A stretch of 64,000 nucleotides of DNA, taken from Spirosoma luteum DSM 19990 (GTDB taxonomy: Bacteria; Bacteroidota; Bacteroidia; Cytophagales; Spirosomataceae). The notes beneath the pieces are model-generated. The model ran no database searches and was not told the origin of the DNA. It was given only the letters and a program-made list of their open reading frames with translations. The DNA lies in assembly GCF_000374065.1 (NCBI RefSeq), contig NZ_KB893279.1, forward strand, positions 223,285-287,284, given 5' to 3'. This document shows, piece by piece, positions 33,986-42,973 of this stretch (its first letter is position 1; the number at the start of each line of letters is the position of its first letter). Position numbers and translations under genes: made by a program.

Positions 33986-34181
33986 AGGAATCAACTCAGA
34001 CGGGTCGCCTAAAAAACGGCCCGTCAATGCCGGACGCAAAAAGAAGCCCCCCGGCGTAAAGAAAATCAAAGTAAGCTGGTCAATGGACCCGGCTGCGGTG
34101 GCAATCATCAGAGCGCAACCTAATCAGGCTCAATTTCTTGAACAGCTTGTTTTTGGTTCTATACAATTAGCAGATCAATGA
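33978..34181 (+). CDS. Moron protein 3, small basic protein
   Basis: 67 residues: a basic N-terminus (KKRPVNAGRKKKPPGVKKIK) then VSWSMDPAAVAIIRAQPNQA and a short helix ending FLEQLVFGSIQ. This pattern resembles short ribbon-helix-helix-like proteins common on Bacteroidetes phages and plasmids. A DNA-binding regulator of the cassette is plausible. Confidence 0.6.
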   Translation: MPKGINSDGSPKKRPVNAGRKKKPPGVKKIKVSWSMDPAAVAIIRAQPNQAQFLEQLVFGSIQLADQ

Positions 34182-34280
34182 ACTTTTGAACCGGCGTATC
34201 CGGCTCCTTTCCCCGCCCCGCACCTTGCTTTTGCCGGTTGGGTCTGGTATATTTGGGTATCTAACATGGGACAAACATGT

Positions 34281-34355
34281 ACCCGCAACGCTACGGCGTA
34301 CCAGTGCGGGTCTTTTGCCGCCCCTTTGCTATGGATGGCAAGGGGGCTTTTTTAT
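34281..34355 (+). terminator. Double hairpin terminator of the moron cassette
   Basis: First stem ACCCGCA/TGCGGGT (34281-34287 with 34305-34311). Second stem, a 10-pair GCCCCTTTGC/GCAAGGGGGC with one G:T (34320-34329 with 34338-34347), followed by six T. The T-tract overlaps the end of the leftward gene. Confidence 0.8.
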
Positions 34356-34564
34356 TTTCCCTTCTTTTTCGGTTCCTGCTCTACCACCCACATCAGGGAT
34401 TCAACCTGAAACAACGTAATATTCCAGCTGTCTAATAATGCCTCACGCCGGGCTTTGTTCTTTGGCTTATTCTCCAGTAGTAACTCCTGCCATTGCAACC
34501 GCAAGTCTTCGGCTTGGTGCCGTAGCTGGGCAATCCGTAGGTTTATCTGCGCCTTTGTTTTCAT
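34352..34564 (-). CDS. Small coiled-coil phage protein
   Basis: 70 residues, almost wholly helical and charged (INLRIAQLRHQAEDLRLQWQ), ending KKKGK. No membrane helix. Its ATG overlaps the stop of the membrane coiled-coil gene upstream (ATGA). It could be a partner of that protein. Function unknown. Confidence 0.6.
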   Translation of the reverse strand: MKTKAQINLRIAQLRHQAEDLRLQWQELLLENKPKNKARREALLDSWNITLFQVESLMWVVEQEPKKKGK

Positions 34565-35322
34565 TGTCGTACCGGGTTTAACGCCTGTTCCAGTTCACTC
34601 AACACCTCCACTTTTTCCACAACGGAATCCATGCCTACGGCTGACCGTTCGAGCTGGTTTCTCCGTTTCACGTTCAACGGCCATATCCCGCCCCTTTTCA
34701 TTGCCCTGGTTTGAGCCGACAGGGTACGCATACCCGCCCCGGCTGTTTTAAGCCCCGCACTAAGCCGCTTATTTGCCACGACAGCGAGCGAAAGGGCAAG
34801 ACTGAGGGTATCAATCACTCGTACCCCCAACGCTTCTCTGACGGCTGTTTTAAGCCCCGCCCGGTTGACGCTGGCCGTATCGGTTACACCCTTTGCCAGT
34901 GTGCCATTTTTCACCAACTGATTCAGGAATTGCACCCGCGCTTGTGAGTCGGTCAATCGGTCGGCGGTTTCGTCTTTCTCCATTACCTGCTGCTGATACA
35001 AACCCTTCCACTGCAACCCCGCCGTTACCGCGTCCTGCTGCTGCTGCCGGAACCCCTGCGCTATTTCCCGCAAACGGGTAGTGTCCGCGTGGTAGCGGTG
35101 GGCTGTTGTCGTCGAATCAATCAGTAACAGCCGTTCGTGCTGTTCGCTTCTTTCGGCCCGGTTGAGGTAGCTAGATGCCGTTCCGTTCCAACTATCAGGA
35201 TTAACCCACAGCCAGTACAGGCCGTAGATTAATGCACCTACTGCCACAACCCGGAATACCCAGATAAGCCAAAGCATATTTGGGGCAATAAAACCGGCTA
35301 TTCTGGTCAGTAGAGCTTTCAT
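34561..35322 (-). CDS. Membrane-anchored coiled-coil protein, late region
   Basis: A 253-residue protein: one N-terminal membrane helix (about 16-40, VAVGALIYGLYWLWV), a helical coiled-coil region (about 55-140, AQGFRQQQQDAVTAGLQWKG) and an Ala/Leu-rich C-terminal part. N-in/C-out topology with a periplasmic coiled coil recalls an inner-membrane spanin, but it is longer than usual and no outer-membrane lipoprotein partner is adjacent. Role not assigned. Confidence 0.65.
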   Translation of the reverse strand: MKALLTRIAGFIAPNMLWLIWVFRVVAVGALIYGLYWLWVNPDSWNGTASSYLNRAERSEQHERLLLIDSTTTAHRYHADTTRLREIAQGFRQQQQDAVTAGLQWKGLYQQQVMEKDETADRLTDSQARVQFLNQLVKNGTLAKGVTDTASVNRAGLKTAVREALGVRVIDTLSLALSLAVVANKRLSAGLKTAGAGMRTLSAQTRAMKRGGIWPLNVKRRNQLERSAVGMDSVVEKVEVLSELEQALNPVRQ

Positions 35323-35326
35323 AGCT

Positions 35327-35422
35327 TTAGGGCTGTTCTGCGTCGTGTGGCAACGGTTCGGCGGGCTTTACCGGGTCCGTTAGTGGAGTTGGCTGCGGCT
35401 GATTGTCATCTTCGTAAATCAT
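35327..35422 (-). CDS. Proline-rich 31-residue peptide
   Basis: MIYEDDNQPQPTPLTDPVKP then AEPLPHDAEQP; acidic and Pro-rich, disordered. It ends 4 bases before the membrane coiled-coil gene. Small size leaves doubt, though the spacing suits an operon member. Confidence 0.4.
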   Translation of the reverse strand: MIYEDDNQPQPTPLTDPVKPAEPLPHDAEQP

Positions 35423-35488
35423 GATTTCATGTATTTTATTTTGGTTAACTCACTGATTTTTAGTATCTTGTATAGTCTAAAATAGACA

Positions 35489-35522
35489 GCCCGACCATGC
35501 GTTAGAAGCGCAATAGTCGGGC
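35489..35522 (+). promoter_or_regulatory. Hairpin upstream of the HNH endonuclease gene
   Basis: GCCCGAC (35489-35495) pairs with GTCGGGC (35516-35522), with an inner GCG/CGC (35499-35501 with 35509-35511). It is 28 bases before the ATG. It could occlude the start site, hold expression down, or mark the edge of an inserted element. Confidence 0.4.
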
Positions 35523-35550
35523 CTAGCCAAAACAATAACCAGATATTGAA

Positions 35551-36099
35551 ATGGGTACTACAAATGTAGAACAAACGGGTGAAGTATGGAGAGACATTCC
35601 AGGTTATGAAGGACTTTATACCGTTTCTAATTTTGGTCGAATAACCTCTTGTCACGATAAATATGCCAGCAGGCGTAAAGTCAAAGGTGACCGCATCCTT
35701 TCCCCACACATAAGGGGTGGACTCTATCGGTATGTTGGACTTTATAAGCATAAAAAAGCTAAAACCTGGTCTGTTCATAGTTTGGTAATGCTTGCCTTTG
35801 TTGGGGAGCGCCCGACTGGCTATGTCATTAATCACATTGATGGACAGAAGACCAACAACCACATTGAAAACTTGGAGTACTGCACAGTACTTGAAAACAA
35901 CAGACATGCTATTGTGACTGGACTTAAGGATCCTAAAAGGGTTAAAGTTCAGCGCAACCATACACCACGCGAGACGATTCTTCATATCAGAAATTCCTAC
36001 CTGATGGGAGAGACAGTCGCTCAAATAAGCAGACAAGTAAAAATTGCGCCAACGGCGGTCAGGAAAATTGCAAAGCGAATCAGTTATCATTGGATTTAG
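35551..36099 (+). CDS. NUMOD4/HNH homing-type endonuclease
   Basis: A 182-residue endonuclease. Residues 9-50 are a NUMOD4 DNA-binding motif (EVWRDIPGYEGLYTVSNFGR), followed by the HNH core: SVHSLVMLAFVG and NHIDGQKTNNHIENLEYCT, then a helix-turn-helix-like end (RETILHIRNSYLMGETVAQI, TAVRKIAKRI). These free-standing enzymes nick or cut a target in related phages lacking the gene, so the gap is repaired by copying it in. It is rightward in a leftward gene block and noticeably AT-richer than its neighbours, consistent with later insertion between 36,100-36,118 and 35,423-35,550. Confidence 0.93.
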   Translation: MGTTNVEQTGEVWRDIPGYEGLYTVSNFGRITSCHDKYASRRKVKGDRILSPHIRGGLYRYVGLYKHKKAKTWSVHSLVMLAFVGERPTGYVINHIDGQKTNNHIENLEYCTVLENNRHAIVTGLKDPKRVKVQRNHTPRETILHIRNSYLMGETVAQISRQVKIAPTAVRKIAKRISYHWI

Positions 36100-36118
36100 T
36101 GTAAACAGTGTGCCACAA

Positions 36119-36391
36119 TCAAGATTCTTCTGGTAGTGGCACACTGGATTTATCCTCGATTGGTGTCGGCTGTGAAATTGTCTGGCTCGCCTTAATATTG
36201 ATCGGGTTACGGGCTACGCTGATGCGTTCGTAGTAGCTCAATAGCTCACGAGTCAGCACCAGCAAGGCGGCTATATAGGGCCGTTCGGTGAAAATGGTAA
36301 TCGTAGTGGCCGTAACGACCGCCGTTTTTAGCCCGCCCAAATGAGCCAGCCAGCTACGGGGCACGATTAGCAGTTTCGGTATTGTTTCCAT
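36119..36391 (-). CDS. Small membrane-associated phage protein
   Basis: 90 residues; a hydrophobic stretch (about 22-52, VVTATTITIFTERPYIAALL) and an acidic Pro/Ser-rich tail (EDKSSVPLPEES). Likely one or two membrane segments. No family recognised. Lies 40 bases after the large SGNH protein gene on the same strand. Confidence 0.6.
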   Translation of the reverse strand: METIPKLLIVPRSWLAHLGGLKTAVVTATTITIFTERPYIAALLVLTRELLSYYERISVARNPINIKASQTISQPTPIEDKSSVPLPEES

Positions 36392-36431
36392 TTGGTTCGG
36401 CTCGTGAGGGTGAAAAAGTGGGGAGGGGCTA

Positions 36432-39047
36432 TTAAAGAAAGTAACGCAATAGCCTGCGGTTTCGGGTAGCTATACCACCCGCCATCAGATTAAGAAGCAC
36501 GAGCATCAGCCATTCAGAAAATGAATACTGATACACCTCTGTCTGGGTCGATAGCCAGCCCACCGGGTCAACATACGAGCCAGACAGATACCAGTTCGAG
36601 AGTGTTGCGCCGGGGGTCATGGTCAGTACGGCGTGAGCACTACCGTTGATGGAAAGCGAAAACGTCGCGGTCGGTGCTGCGCCCCCGGTGGTCGAATATG
36701 CCGGGGTTACGGTAATCGAATTGACTGACCCGGCTGTACCGGCTGGCGATGACTGCGCGTTGACTACGAACTGAACCCGGTAGCGGGTTGAATTGCTTGA
36801 ACTCTGGGTTTTCAGATACACGTTGAGGTCGAAGATTGGTGAGTGGGAACCGTTCAGAATCCCTAACTCCAGAACCGGAATGCCCACGCCTGAACTGGCG
36901 GTTGTCGTACTGGCAACGTCGGTTAGCGTCCCGGTTCTGAGCGTTGTTGCCGCCCCGCCCCCGGCAATACTGGCCGCAAGCGAGGGCGTAGCGGTAGACA
37001 CGCCCAGATAGCGTAGTGTTGCCTGTGCCCGTAGTTCGTCGCCCGATTGTGAAACGCCTGATACTGCCGTTGCTGACAGGTGTACACCATCCAGCATATA
37101 CCCCCCCGCCGTAAGTGCCGTGTACCCGCCCATCCTATCGACCAAATTCAGGTATTCGGTTTTCGGGATTGTCTGCTTCATAGCCGCATACGAATCAAAA
37201 TACGTCGTGGCATGATCGGATGGTTCCACCCCATGCACCATCACTACTTTTGTGTTAGGACTACCCGCTTTTACGTCGTTGGTGTAGGTCGTCAGCCAGG
37301 TTTTTGCCGTATCGGCAGTAACGGTCATTCGGTCATTGGTAAGCGCGTCGATGAGAAGAGCATCAGGTTTCAGGAAATTATACCACGCTTGCCGGAACGT
37401 GGAACTGAGCTTGTTGATGTCCTGCATTTTGCGCCCGCCCGTTGCCCACCTGCCGAAACTTACGCCCGTACTGTTGTAGTAATGCAGGGCAAAAAACGTA
37501 ACCTTACCTGTAATACTGGCGGCTGCTACCGACCAATCCACTGTCGGTGTTAGCTCAATCCAGGCAATACCCGCGCTGGTTGAATCGGTCTGGTAGGTTG
37601 GATAGGTTGAGGACGAGGTTGCGCCAAAGCCGAATTTGAATGAGCCGCCCCCCGGTTGTTTGAGGTAGTACAGGCGTATTTTCTGGCTGGTCCGGCTGCC
37701 GCGTGGCCCCCATGACCAGGAGTCTGTGCCCGAACAGGCAGAACAGGAAAGTCCCTGCCCGGTCAGGGCGTAGGTCGTTGGTACGGTATTGAAGGCATAC
37801 GAGGACAGGTATTGCATATTGCTGGACTTGCCGAATGAAACATCCTCCGAACCTGCCGGGCCGTTCTCAATCGGCATGAACCCCAGCCCACCATCACCAT
37901 ACGCTCCCCGCAGTTTTGGCCGTATGTAGTCCACGTAGGAAAGCCCCCCCGCGCCATCGGTGTGCGAATCAATCAGGCCAGCCATCAATCGCGGTGTGGT
38001 GGTCAGGTTGGATAGTACAGTGGGGAAAGTCTTGGCGGTTATGGCGGTGGCGTTATTGCCTACCGTTACGGATAGGGCCGCTATCGCACTCGCATTCGTG
38101 GCCCCCGTAGCCGTTGCACTGTTCGCCGTTGTCAGGGCCGTGTTTGCCGTTGCAGACACCGAAACTATTCCTGCTGTGTTTATTCCTATTGCCGTGCTGT
38201 TGCTGTTTACCCTACTGGTAAGCGTAGCCGTTGCGCTGGATAGGCTGGCAATGGCCGCGCTATTGGTCGTGCCCGTTGCCGATACGCTGGCAATTGAGGT
38301 AGTATTATTTGTTATTGAGGTGGTGTTGTTCCCCACCGCCAGCGATAGACTGGATAAACTCGTGGCGTTCGTGCCTATCGCTGCGCTATTGCTGCTTACC
38401 CGCGTGTTTATGTCGGCTATTGTCAGGGCGTTGTTGGTCAGAAACGTGTTATACGTGGCGGTCGTGACCCGGTTGTTAATATCAATTACGTTCTGGTCAA
38501 TCCTGCCCGTCTGGGTCTGGATAAGGCCCGCCGTTGATGCCTTGTAGGCCGTGAAGCTGGTCGAGGTCAGGCCGGTGGTTGTGGTCAGATACCCGGCCCC
38601 CGCTACGTCCGCACTCAGGTTCTGGTATAGCGTTTGCAATGTCGATAGCTGGCTGGAGATTTGCGAATAGATACTCGCCGTAATGGGCGGCAATACAACC
38701 GCGTTCAGCCCCACATTAACCCGGCCCGCGTACCGGATGACTCCGCCGATTTTTAGCCGGTAATAGCTGACCGTCGGCAGGGTTGCGGATGTGGCGTACC
38801 TCACCGTTACCAGTGTGCCAGACCGTACCACCGTAGGCTGGGGGGTAACAAGCTGGGAGGATTCCGAAGCCGTTGCCGTGCCGGTGACGGTGATAGCCTG
38901 CAGGGTATCCGTGATTGATACCCCAATCGGGGCGGATTCGACCGCGTTGCCCCGGTAGCCGTTGATGTCCAGGTTGTAGGGTACGACCTGCCCACTGGCA
39001 AGGGCAGGCAGGAGCAGGAAGGTAACGAGTAATCGCGTGTAGTGCAT
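36432..39047 (-). CDS. Secreted tail-fibre-like protein with SGNH esterase domain and C-terminal anchor
   Basis: An 871-residue protein. Residues 1-20 are a Sec signal peptide (ending ALASG-Q). About 170-340 is a low-complexity beta/coil stalk of repeats (NNTTSI, NSAAI, SVSATA) typical of trimeric phage fibres. About 355-660 holds an SGNH/GDSL hydrolase: Ser in GLIDSHTDG (about 358), Asn in LTNDR, and the DGVHLS Asp/His pair (about 652). The C-terminus is a beta domain, then a hydrophobic helix (EWLMLVLLNLMAGGIA) and a basic end (RNRRLLR). Signal peptide plus terminal helix is unusual for a virion protein. It should deacetylate or deacylate a surface glycan. Confidence 0.85.
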   Translation of the reverse strand: MHYTRLLVTFLLLPALASGQVVPYNLDINGYRGNAVESAPIGVSITDTLQAITVTGTATASESSQLVTPQPTVVRSGTLVTVRYATSATLPTVSYYRLKIGGVIRYAGRVNVGLNAVVLPPITASIYSQISSQLSTLQTLYQNLSADVAGAGYLTTTTGLTSTSFTAYKASTAGLIQTQTGRIDQNVIDINNRVTTATYNTFLTNNALTIADINTRVSSNSAAIGTNATSLSSLSLAVGNNTTSITNNTTSIASVSATGTTNSAAIASLSSATATLTSRVNSNSTAIGINTAGIVSVSATANTALTTANSATATGATNASAIAALSVTVGNNATAITAKTFPTVLSNLTTTPRLMAGLIDSHTDGAGGLSYVDYIRPKLRGAYGDGGLGFMPIENGPAGSEDVSFGKSSNMQYLSSYAFNTVPTTYALTGQGLSCSACSGTDSWSWGPRGSRTSQKIRLYYLKQPGGGSFKFGFGATSSSTYPTYQTDSTSAGIAWIELTPTVDWSVAAASITGKVTFFALHYYNSTGVSFGRWATGGRKMQDINKLSSTFRQAWYNFLKPDALLIDALTNDRMTVTADTAKTWLTTYTNDVKAGSPNTKVVMVHGVEPSDHATTYFDSYAAMKQTIPKTEYLNLVDRMGGYTALTAGGYMLDGVHLSATAVSGVSQSGDELRAQATLRYLGVSTATPSLAASIAGGGAATTLRTGTLTDVASTTTASSGVGIPVLELGILNGSHSPIFDLNVYLKTQSSSNSTRYRVQFVVNAQSSPAGTAGSVNSITVTPAYSTTGGAAPTATFSLSINGSAHAVLTMTPGATLSNWYLSGSYVDPVGWLSTQTEVYQYSFSEWLMLVLLNLMAGGIATRNRRLLRYFL

Positions 39048-39055
39048 AGCGTTAG

Positions 39056-41191
39056 TTAAGGTTTGGCTCCCAGTGACTGGAGCGCGTTGATTAAGTAGGC
39101 TTCACGTTCACCCACTTTTTGTAGCGTCGTATCAATAATCCGGTCGGTGAGTGTTTTCATGCTGCCGTAGGTAAAATGCACCCCGCCCGCATCAACAGAC
39201 AGCCCCAGGGAGGAAACCAGAAACATATAGCTGTCCCCTGCCACCACCTCACGCATTGGCGGGTTAAACGTATCGACCGTGCCGCCCCGCGCGTACTCGG
39301 TGAACAGAATCGGAACAAACCCGAATTGTTCCCGCAAACGGGTCTTAAAGCTCGTCAGGCTGTCTTTTAATTGGGTGGAGGTATACCCGGCAATACCGTC
39401 GTTGAAACCGAGATCGGTCACGAACACCACCACCGGCACTTTGCCCTGCGCCCTGATCTGCTTTTTGGCGGTGTCTACCTTCGCCACCATGTTGTTCCAG
39501 AACGTGCCGCCTTTTTGCCACTCGGGGAACGTAGCCCCGCCCTGCCCGCACTTGACCAGAAAGACCGGCGCATCCCGGAAACTGCCAGCCGCTACCCGGT
39601 TGGCTAGTTGCAACTCGATACCGAAGTGCGTCGCGTCCATATAGCGCAAACCGGGGTAGTTGTTTACCCCAACGTGAGAAGGGGCGAATAAGGACGACGA
39701 ACCGTTGATGATCTGCACCCCCGTTCGTTCGGATAGTTCGGTGACCGATGCCTGCTCAATCGGGGTAAAGCCGCCCATGTTGGAGGCTCCGGGTGCCACA
39801 AACAGGTAAGCGTATTGGGTCATACTGCCGCTACCCGATGTGGGTGCGGGCGTTGGTGTTGGATCGGGATTGTAGGTAGCCCGGATTTTGCCGGAGTTCA
39901 GAATCGTTTCGTAAATCAGGGTGTGCCCGGCGGGGGATGGGTGTAACCCATCACCGGAGAGATATACAGGCGGGTTGCGGCTCATCGGGGTCCAGCAATC
40001 AATAATATCGGCCCCGGCGTAGGTAGATTGTATCAGGGCTTTTAATGCCAGCAGGTTCGCGGTGTACGCGCTTTCTTCGTAAAACGGCAAGAGATGCACC
40101 ACCCGGATATTAGCCGCCGTAAGCTGGGCTACAATATTGGCATAGTTGGCAAAGGTGGCACTGACTGAGCGGCCTTTGTAGAAATCATTCGTGCCAATGC
40201 TGATAGTGGCCTCTTTGGGGGCCAGACTAATAATATCCTGAATCGAGCGCAGAATCTGCCCGGTGTCATCCGAAGCCCCGCCGTGAATGATAGTCGGTCG
40301 GAACTTCTGACCCAACAATACCCCGTACCTATTTTCCTGCGTTCCGGCGTAAACAACGGTCTTAGAGTCACCAATCACCATCAGGGCCGCGTTCTTTGGC
40401 TCCTGAGAGGTGATTTTGAGTCCAATTAGTTTGGGACTTCCCGCCACGTTAAACACCGAAAACCTACCCGTATTGGGGGCAATTTCAGCCGCGCCGTACT
40501 GGAGTGAGTAGGTGTAACTAACACTTACCGGGGGCGATGGATTCGAGCGGTTGACGACCGTCGCAAAGAGCGAAACCCCGTCGCGTTGCAATGTAACGTG
40601 CAAACTGTCCCCTTCAGCAAAAGCCGGAAGGCCCGAAGCGGACTGCGCCAGCTCGGTCGGAATGCCGTTGCTGATGGAAGCCAGGTATAGCCCGCCGGGC
40701 GTATAGATAGTGGACAAATTAATCCACACGGCCAGGCTGCGAGCGTACACATCCGAGCTGGAATTAGGGCCGAAGCCAACAGCCTGCAACGTATCCGATA
40801 CTGGACCCGGTATTACGTCGGCTTCCATGATCCAATGGTCCTGCATCCGGGGCTGGGCAATGCCGAGGGCTTTTTTCCAGCCGCCGTTGCCATTGCTAAA
40901 CCGTATAGCTCCGCCCACGACGGTAGCCGATGAGGACGAATCAACAAAATCAGCCAGGGAAACCCAGTTGTATTTTTCGTACAGTATGCCCGATAGCGTC
41001 GGCGTGGCGGGAATGGCTTCCGACACGGCATTCAGCACCGTGCGGAGTTTGAGGGCCGATACCGAACCCGTTAGCCCCGGCACGATCTGGGAATAGATCA
41101 GGGTTTTCAGTGACGTGGTGGAGCTAGGCGGGGTTTGGCAAAAGCCAGCCAGCGCAAACAATAACAGCGGGAGAATCAGACTCTTTTTCAT
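39056..41191 (-). CDS. Secreted protein with two SGNH/esterase domains
   Basis: A 711-residue protein with a Sec signal peptide (1-19, ending LAGFCQ). Residues 75-265 are a beta-sandwich carbohydrate-binding-like region. The first SGNH domain has GDS (274-276), GTND (333-336) and DGLH (414-417). A Pro/Thr linker (about 442-456) leads to a second esterase domain of the sialate-O-acetylesterase type: FVAPGASNMGG (about 463-474), KCGQGG and the terminal VDAGGVHF. Phage enzymes of this kind strip O-acetyl groups from capsule or LPS, which is used as receptor or barrier. It precedes the fibre-like esterase by 8 bases. Confidence 0.88.
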   Translation of the reverse strand: MKKSLILPLLLFALAGFCQTPPSSTTSLKTLIYSQIVPGLTGSVSALKLRTVLNAVSEAIPATPTLSGILYEKYNWVSLADFVDSSSSATVVGGAIRFSNGNGGWKKALGIAQPRMQDHWIMEADVIPGPVSDTLQAVGFGPNSSSDVYARSLAVWINLSTIYTPGGLYLASISNGIPTELAQSASGLPAFAEGDSLHVTLQRDGVSLFATVVNRSNPSPPVSVSYTYSLQYGAAEIAPNTGRFSVFNVAGSPKLIGLKITSQEPKNAALMVIGDSKTVVYAGTQENRYGVLLGQKFRPTIIHGGASDDTGQILRSIQDIISLAPKEATISIGTNDFYKGRSVSATFANYANIVAQLTAANIRVVHLLPFYEESAYTANLLALKALIQSTYAGADIIDCWTPMSRNPPVYLSGDGLHPSPAGHTLIYETILNSGKIRATYNPDPTPTPAPTSGSGSMTQYAYLFVAPGASNMGGFTPIEQASVTELSERTGVQIINGSSSLFAPSHVGVNNYPGLRYMDATHFGIELQLANRVAAGSFRDAPVFLVKCGQGGATFPEWQKGGTFWNNMVAKVDTAKKQIRAQGKVPVVVFVTDLGFNDGIAGYTSTQLKDSLTSFKTRLREQFGFVPILFTEYARGGTVDTFNPPMREVVAGDSYMFLVSSLGLSVDAGGVHFTYGSMKTLTDRIIDTTLQKVGEREAYLINALQSLGAKP

Positions 41192-41203
41192 CGGTGGTTG
41201 TAA

Positions 41204-41485
41204 TTAGTCAGCAATAAATTCGGTATTGGCCTCAAAGTCATCTTTTTTCCAGACGGACGGGTGTTCGGGGAAATCCCAGATGATATAGTCCCCATCTTCG
41301 AGCATAGCCCGAAACCGCTCGTTTAGTTTTTCCGGTACTTCATCCCCCGCGTGCCACTGCGTAGCCTCTATGGTCTGGGGGCGGGTTGAGCCATCCAGTT
41401 GAATACGGGCCAGATTGACCAGCGATACGGTTGAAAATCCGGCCTCGTCAACTAGTGGTTTGTGAAATCGTCTATAGGTTGCCAT
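41204..41485 (-). CDS. Small tail-module protein
   Basis: 93 residues from ATG 41485; a longer frame from 41575 overlaps the previous gene and is unlikely. Begins MATYRRFHKPLVDEAGF. Beta-rich, no family recognised. Between the baseplate-like proteins and the esterases, so likely a tail accessory or fibre connector. Confidence 0.6.
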   Translation of the reverse strand: MATYRRFHKPLVDEAGFSTVSLVNLARIQLDGSTRPQTIEATQWHAGDEVPEKLNERFRAMLEDGDYIIWDFPEHPSVWKKDDFEANTEFIAD

Positions 41486-41489
41486 TGGA

Positions 41490-42971
41490 TTAGAGCGAAA
41501 AAGTGAACAAATTAATCTGGTGCGGATCGACCGGCACAGTGACGGTAGCAGACCCCACATCGACCTCCAGATCATATACGCCGGTTAGGGGAGAAACGTA
41601 ATCGGCTACCTCAATCCAGCCCTGATTGCCGGTACGGGAAAGGTTCACGACGGGTTCCTGATTGGCGTGTCGGTCTGCCAAATAGCCGTAATCCAGGCTG
41701 CACCAGTTAGCAGGCCCCGGTTTGCGGTGGCGGGCGTTTTGCACGTTCTGCCCTCCGAACCGGGCAACGTAGGCGTACATCTCGGCGGCAATCGGGGCCA
41801 GATCGGCATGACCTTCCGGCGTTCCGGGATAGGGGTAGGTACTGGCCGGATTGTAGGGGGTCGGGCCGACCGGAACGACCTGATTCACATTGCCGCCGTA
41901 GCGTTTACGCATGGGGAAACCGTCATCCCGGGTATAATCGACCGCCACAATTTCAGGGTCCGTGCCGTAGATTAATGTGTCCTGCCAGCCGTAATAGTGT
42001 TCAGCGTGGGCTAAAGCGGAGAACGCTTGCTGCCAGAGAAAGACCGGCGCGAAATCGGGGAAATACGATTCTTCGTAGCTGCCCCCGTCGCGCAGGGTGC
42101 GCTTGTAGCGTTCGGAGTATCCCTGCCCCCGGTAGGAAACAAACTCGGTTTTCTCGAACACGAACACCATCACCGGCCAGGAGGCACCGACCGCAGCCAG
42201 GGCCATTTTCACCAGCCTTATTGCCATTCTGACCTCGTGGTACTTATCAGCCAAACTGGTAAACGCCCGAAAGTACAGATTCAACAAAGGCGGGTGGTAC
42301 CGCCAGATTTCCATGTCATCCCGGAAATACGGATTAGGCCCGTAGGCATGGGCTTTTACATAAGCCAGTGCAGCCGCGTTGCTCGATAGGGCCGCCCGCT
42401 TGTTGGCGGTGCTGTCGCCAATATCCAAATACAGAATACCGTCGTAGTGACCGAAATCCAGAAAACCGGGATGGGCGGTCATTACCTTACCCCTGGCAAT
42501 AGCCAATCGTTTGAATGCCGCATCACGGCCCCCACCCCCGGCATACGTCGCAAACGGGTCGTTATCATAGCGGCCCTCCTGCGAGCCACTGGTCAGCACA
42601 CCGTAGCCCCCGGTACGGTCGTAGACGTAAGCCGCTGCCGCGTCCATCTGGTCCTGATTCATATCGACAAAGTATACGCCCCCGCCTGAATCCTGAATGA
42701 ACTCCGGCCCCGAAAACGCACTGGTGTTCTGGGGTGGTACAGGCGTATAGCGGCCCGGTGTGCTGCCCGGCCCTGCGGCATAGCCCGCGTTGATATTCAC
42801 GGTCGTTACGCCCTTGTCGATGTAGTACGATTTTGGCGGTTTAGCCAGTCGCGGGGTCAAATGAAAGCCCCGGTTCAGGCCCGATAGGGAAAACGAACGC
42901 TGGTCGAAATACGTAGGCACGTATCCCATTGCTAATTTTGGCGGATATACTCGTTTGACGGTTGCGGGCAT
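41490..42971 (-). CDS. Large tail/receptor-binding-region protein of unknown fold
   Basis: 493 residues, rich in Tyr, Gly and Asp (GPGSTPGRYTPVPPQNTS, SGGGVYFVDMNQDQ), no signal peptide or membrane helix. A YHPPLLNLYFR then KMALAAVGASWPVM region suggests a globular domain, with a small beta domain at the C-terminus (VYDLEVDVGSATVTVPV). Not a family I recognise. Being between the tail proteins and the esterases it may be a baseplate or receptor-binding component. Confidence 0.6.
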   Translation of the reverse strand: MPATVKRVYPPKLAMGYVPTYFDQRSFSLSGLNRGFHLTPRLAKPPKSYYIDKGVTTVNINAGYAAGPGSTPGRYTPVPPQNTSAFSGPEFIQDSGGGVYFVDMNQDQMDAAAAYVYDRTGGYGVLTSGSQEGRYDNDPFATYAGGGGRDAAFKRLAIARGKVMTAHPGFLDFGHYDGILYLDIGDSTANKRAALSSNAAALAYVKAHAYGPNPYFRDDMEIWRYHPPLLNLYFRAFTSLADKYHEVRMAIRLVKMALAAVGASWPVMVFVFEKTEFVSYRGQGYSERYKRTLRDGGSYEESYFPDFAPVFLWQQAFSALAHAEHYYGWQDTLIYGTDPEIVAVDYTRDDGFPMRKRYGGNVNQVVPVGPTPYNPASTYPYPGTPEGHADLAPIAAEMYAYVARFGGQNVQNARHRKPGPANWCSLDYGYLADRHANQEPVVNLSRTGNQGWIEVADYVSPLTGVYDLEVDVGSATVTVPVDPHQINLFTFSL

Positions 42972-42973
42972 GA

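Noticed and set aside
35489..35522. HEARO/OMEGA-type RNA of an IscB system
   Set aside because: The neighbouring HNH gene lacks the RuvC domain of IscB and the hairpin is far smaller than such RNAs.
35419..36144. A long open frame on the minus strand across the HNH gene
   Set aside because: It is antisense to a clear NUMOD4-HNH gene and its protein has no family signature or sensible composition.
37960..38547. A 195-residue hydrophobic frame on the plus strand inside the fibre-like gene
   Set aside because: It is the antisense of the Asn/Ser/Thr repeat stalk; repeats in one frame give artificial Val/Ala/Leu-rich sequence on the other strand.
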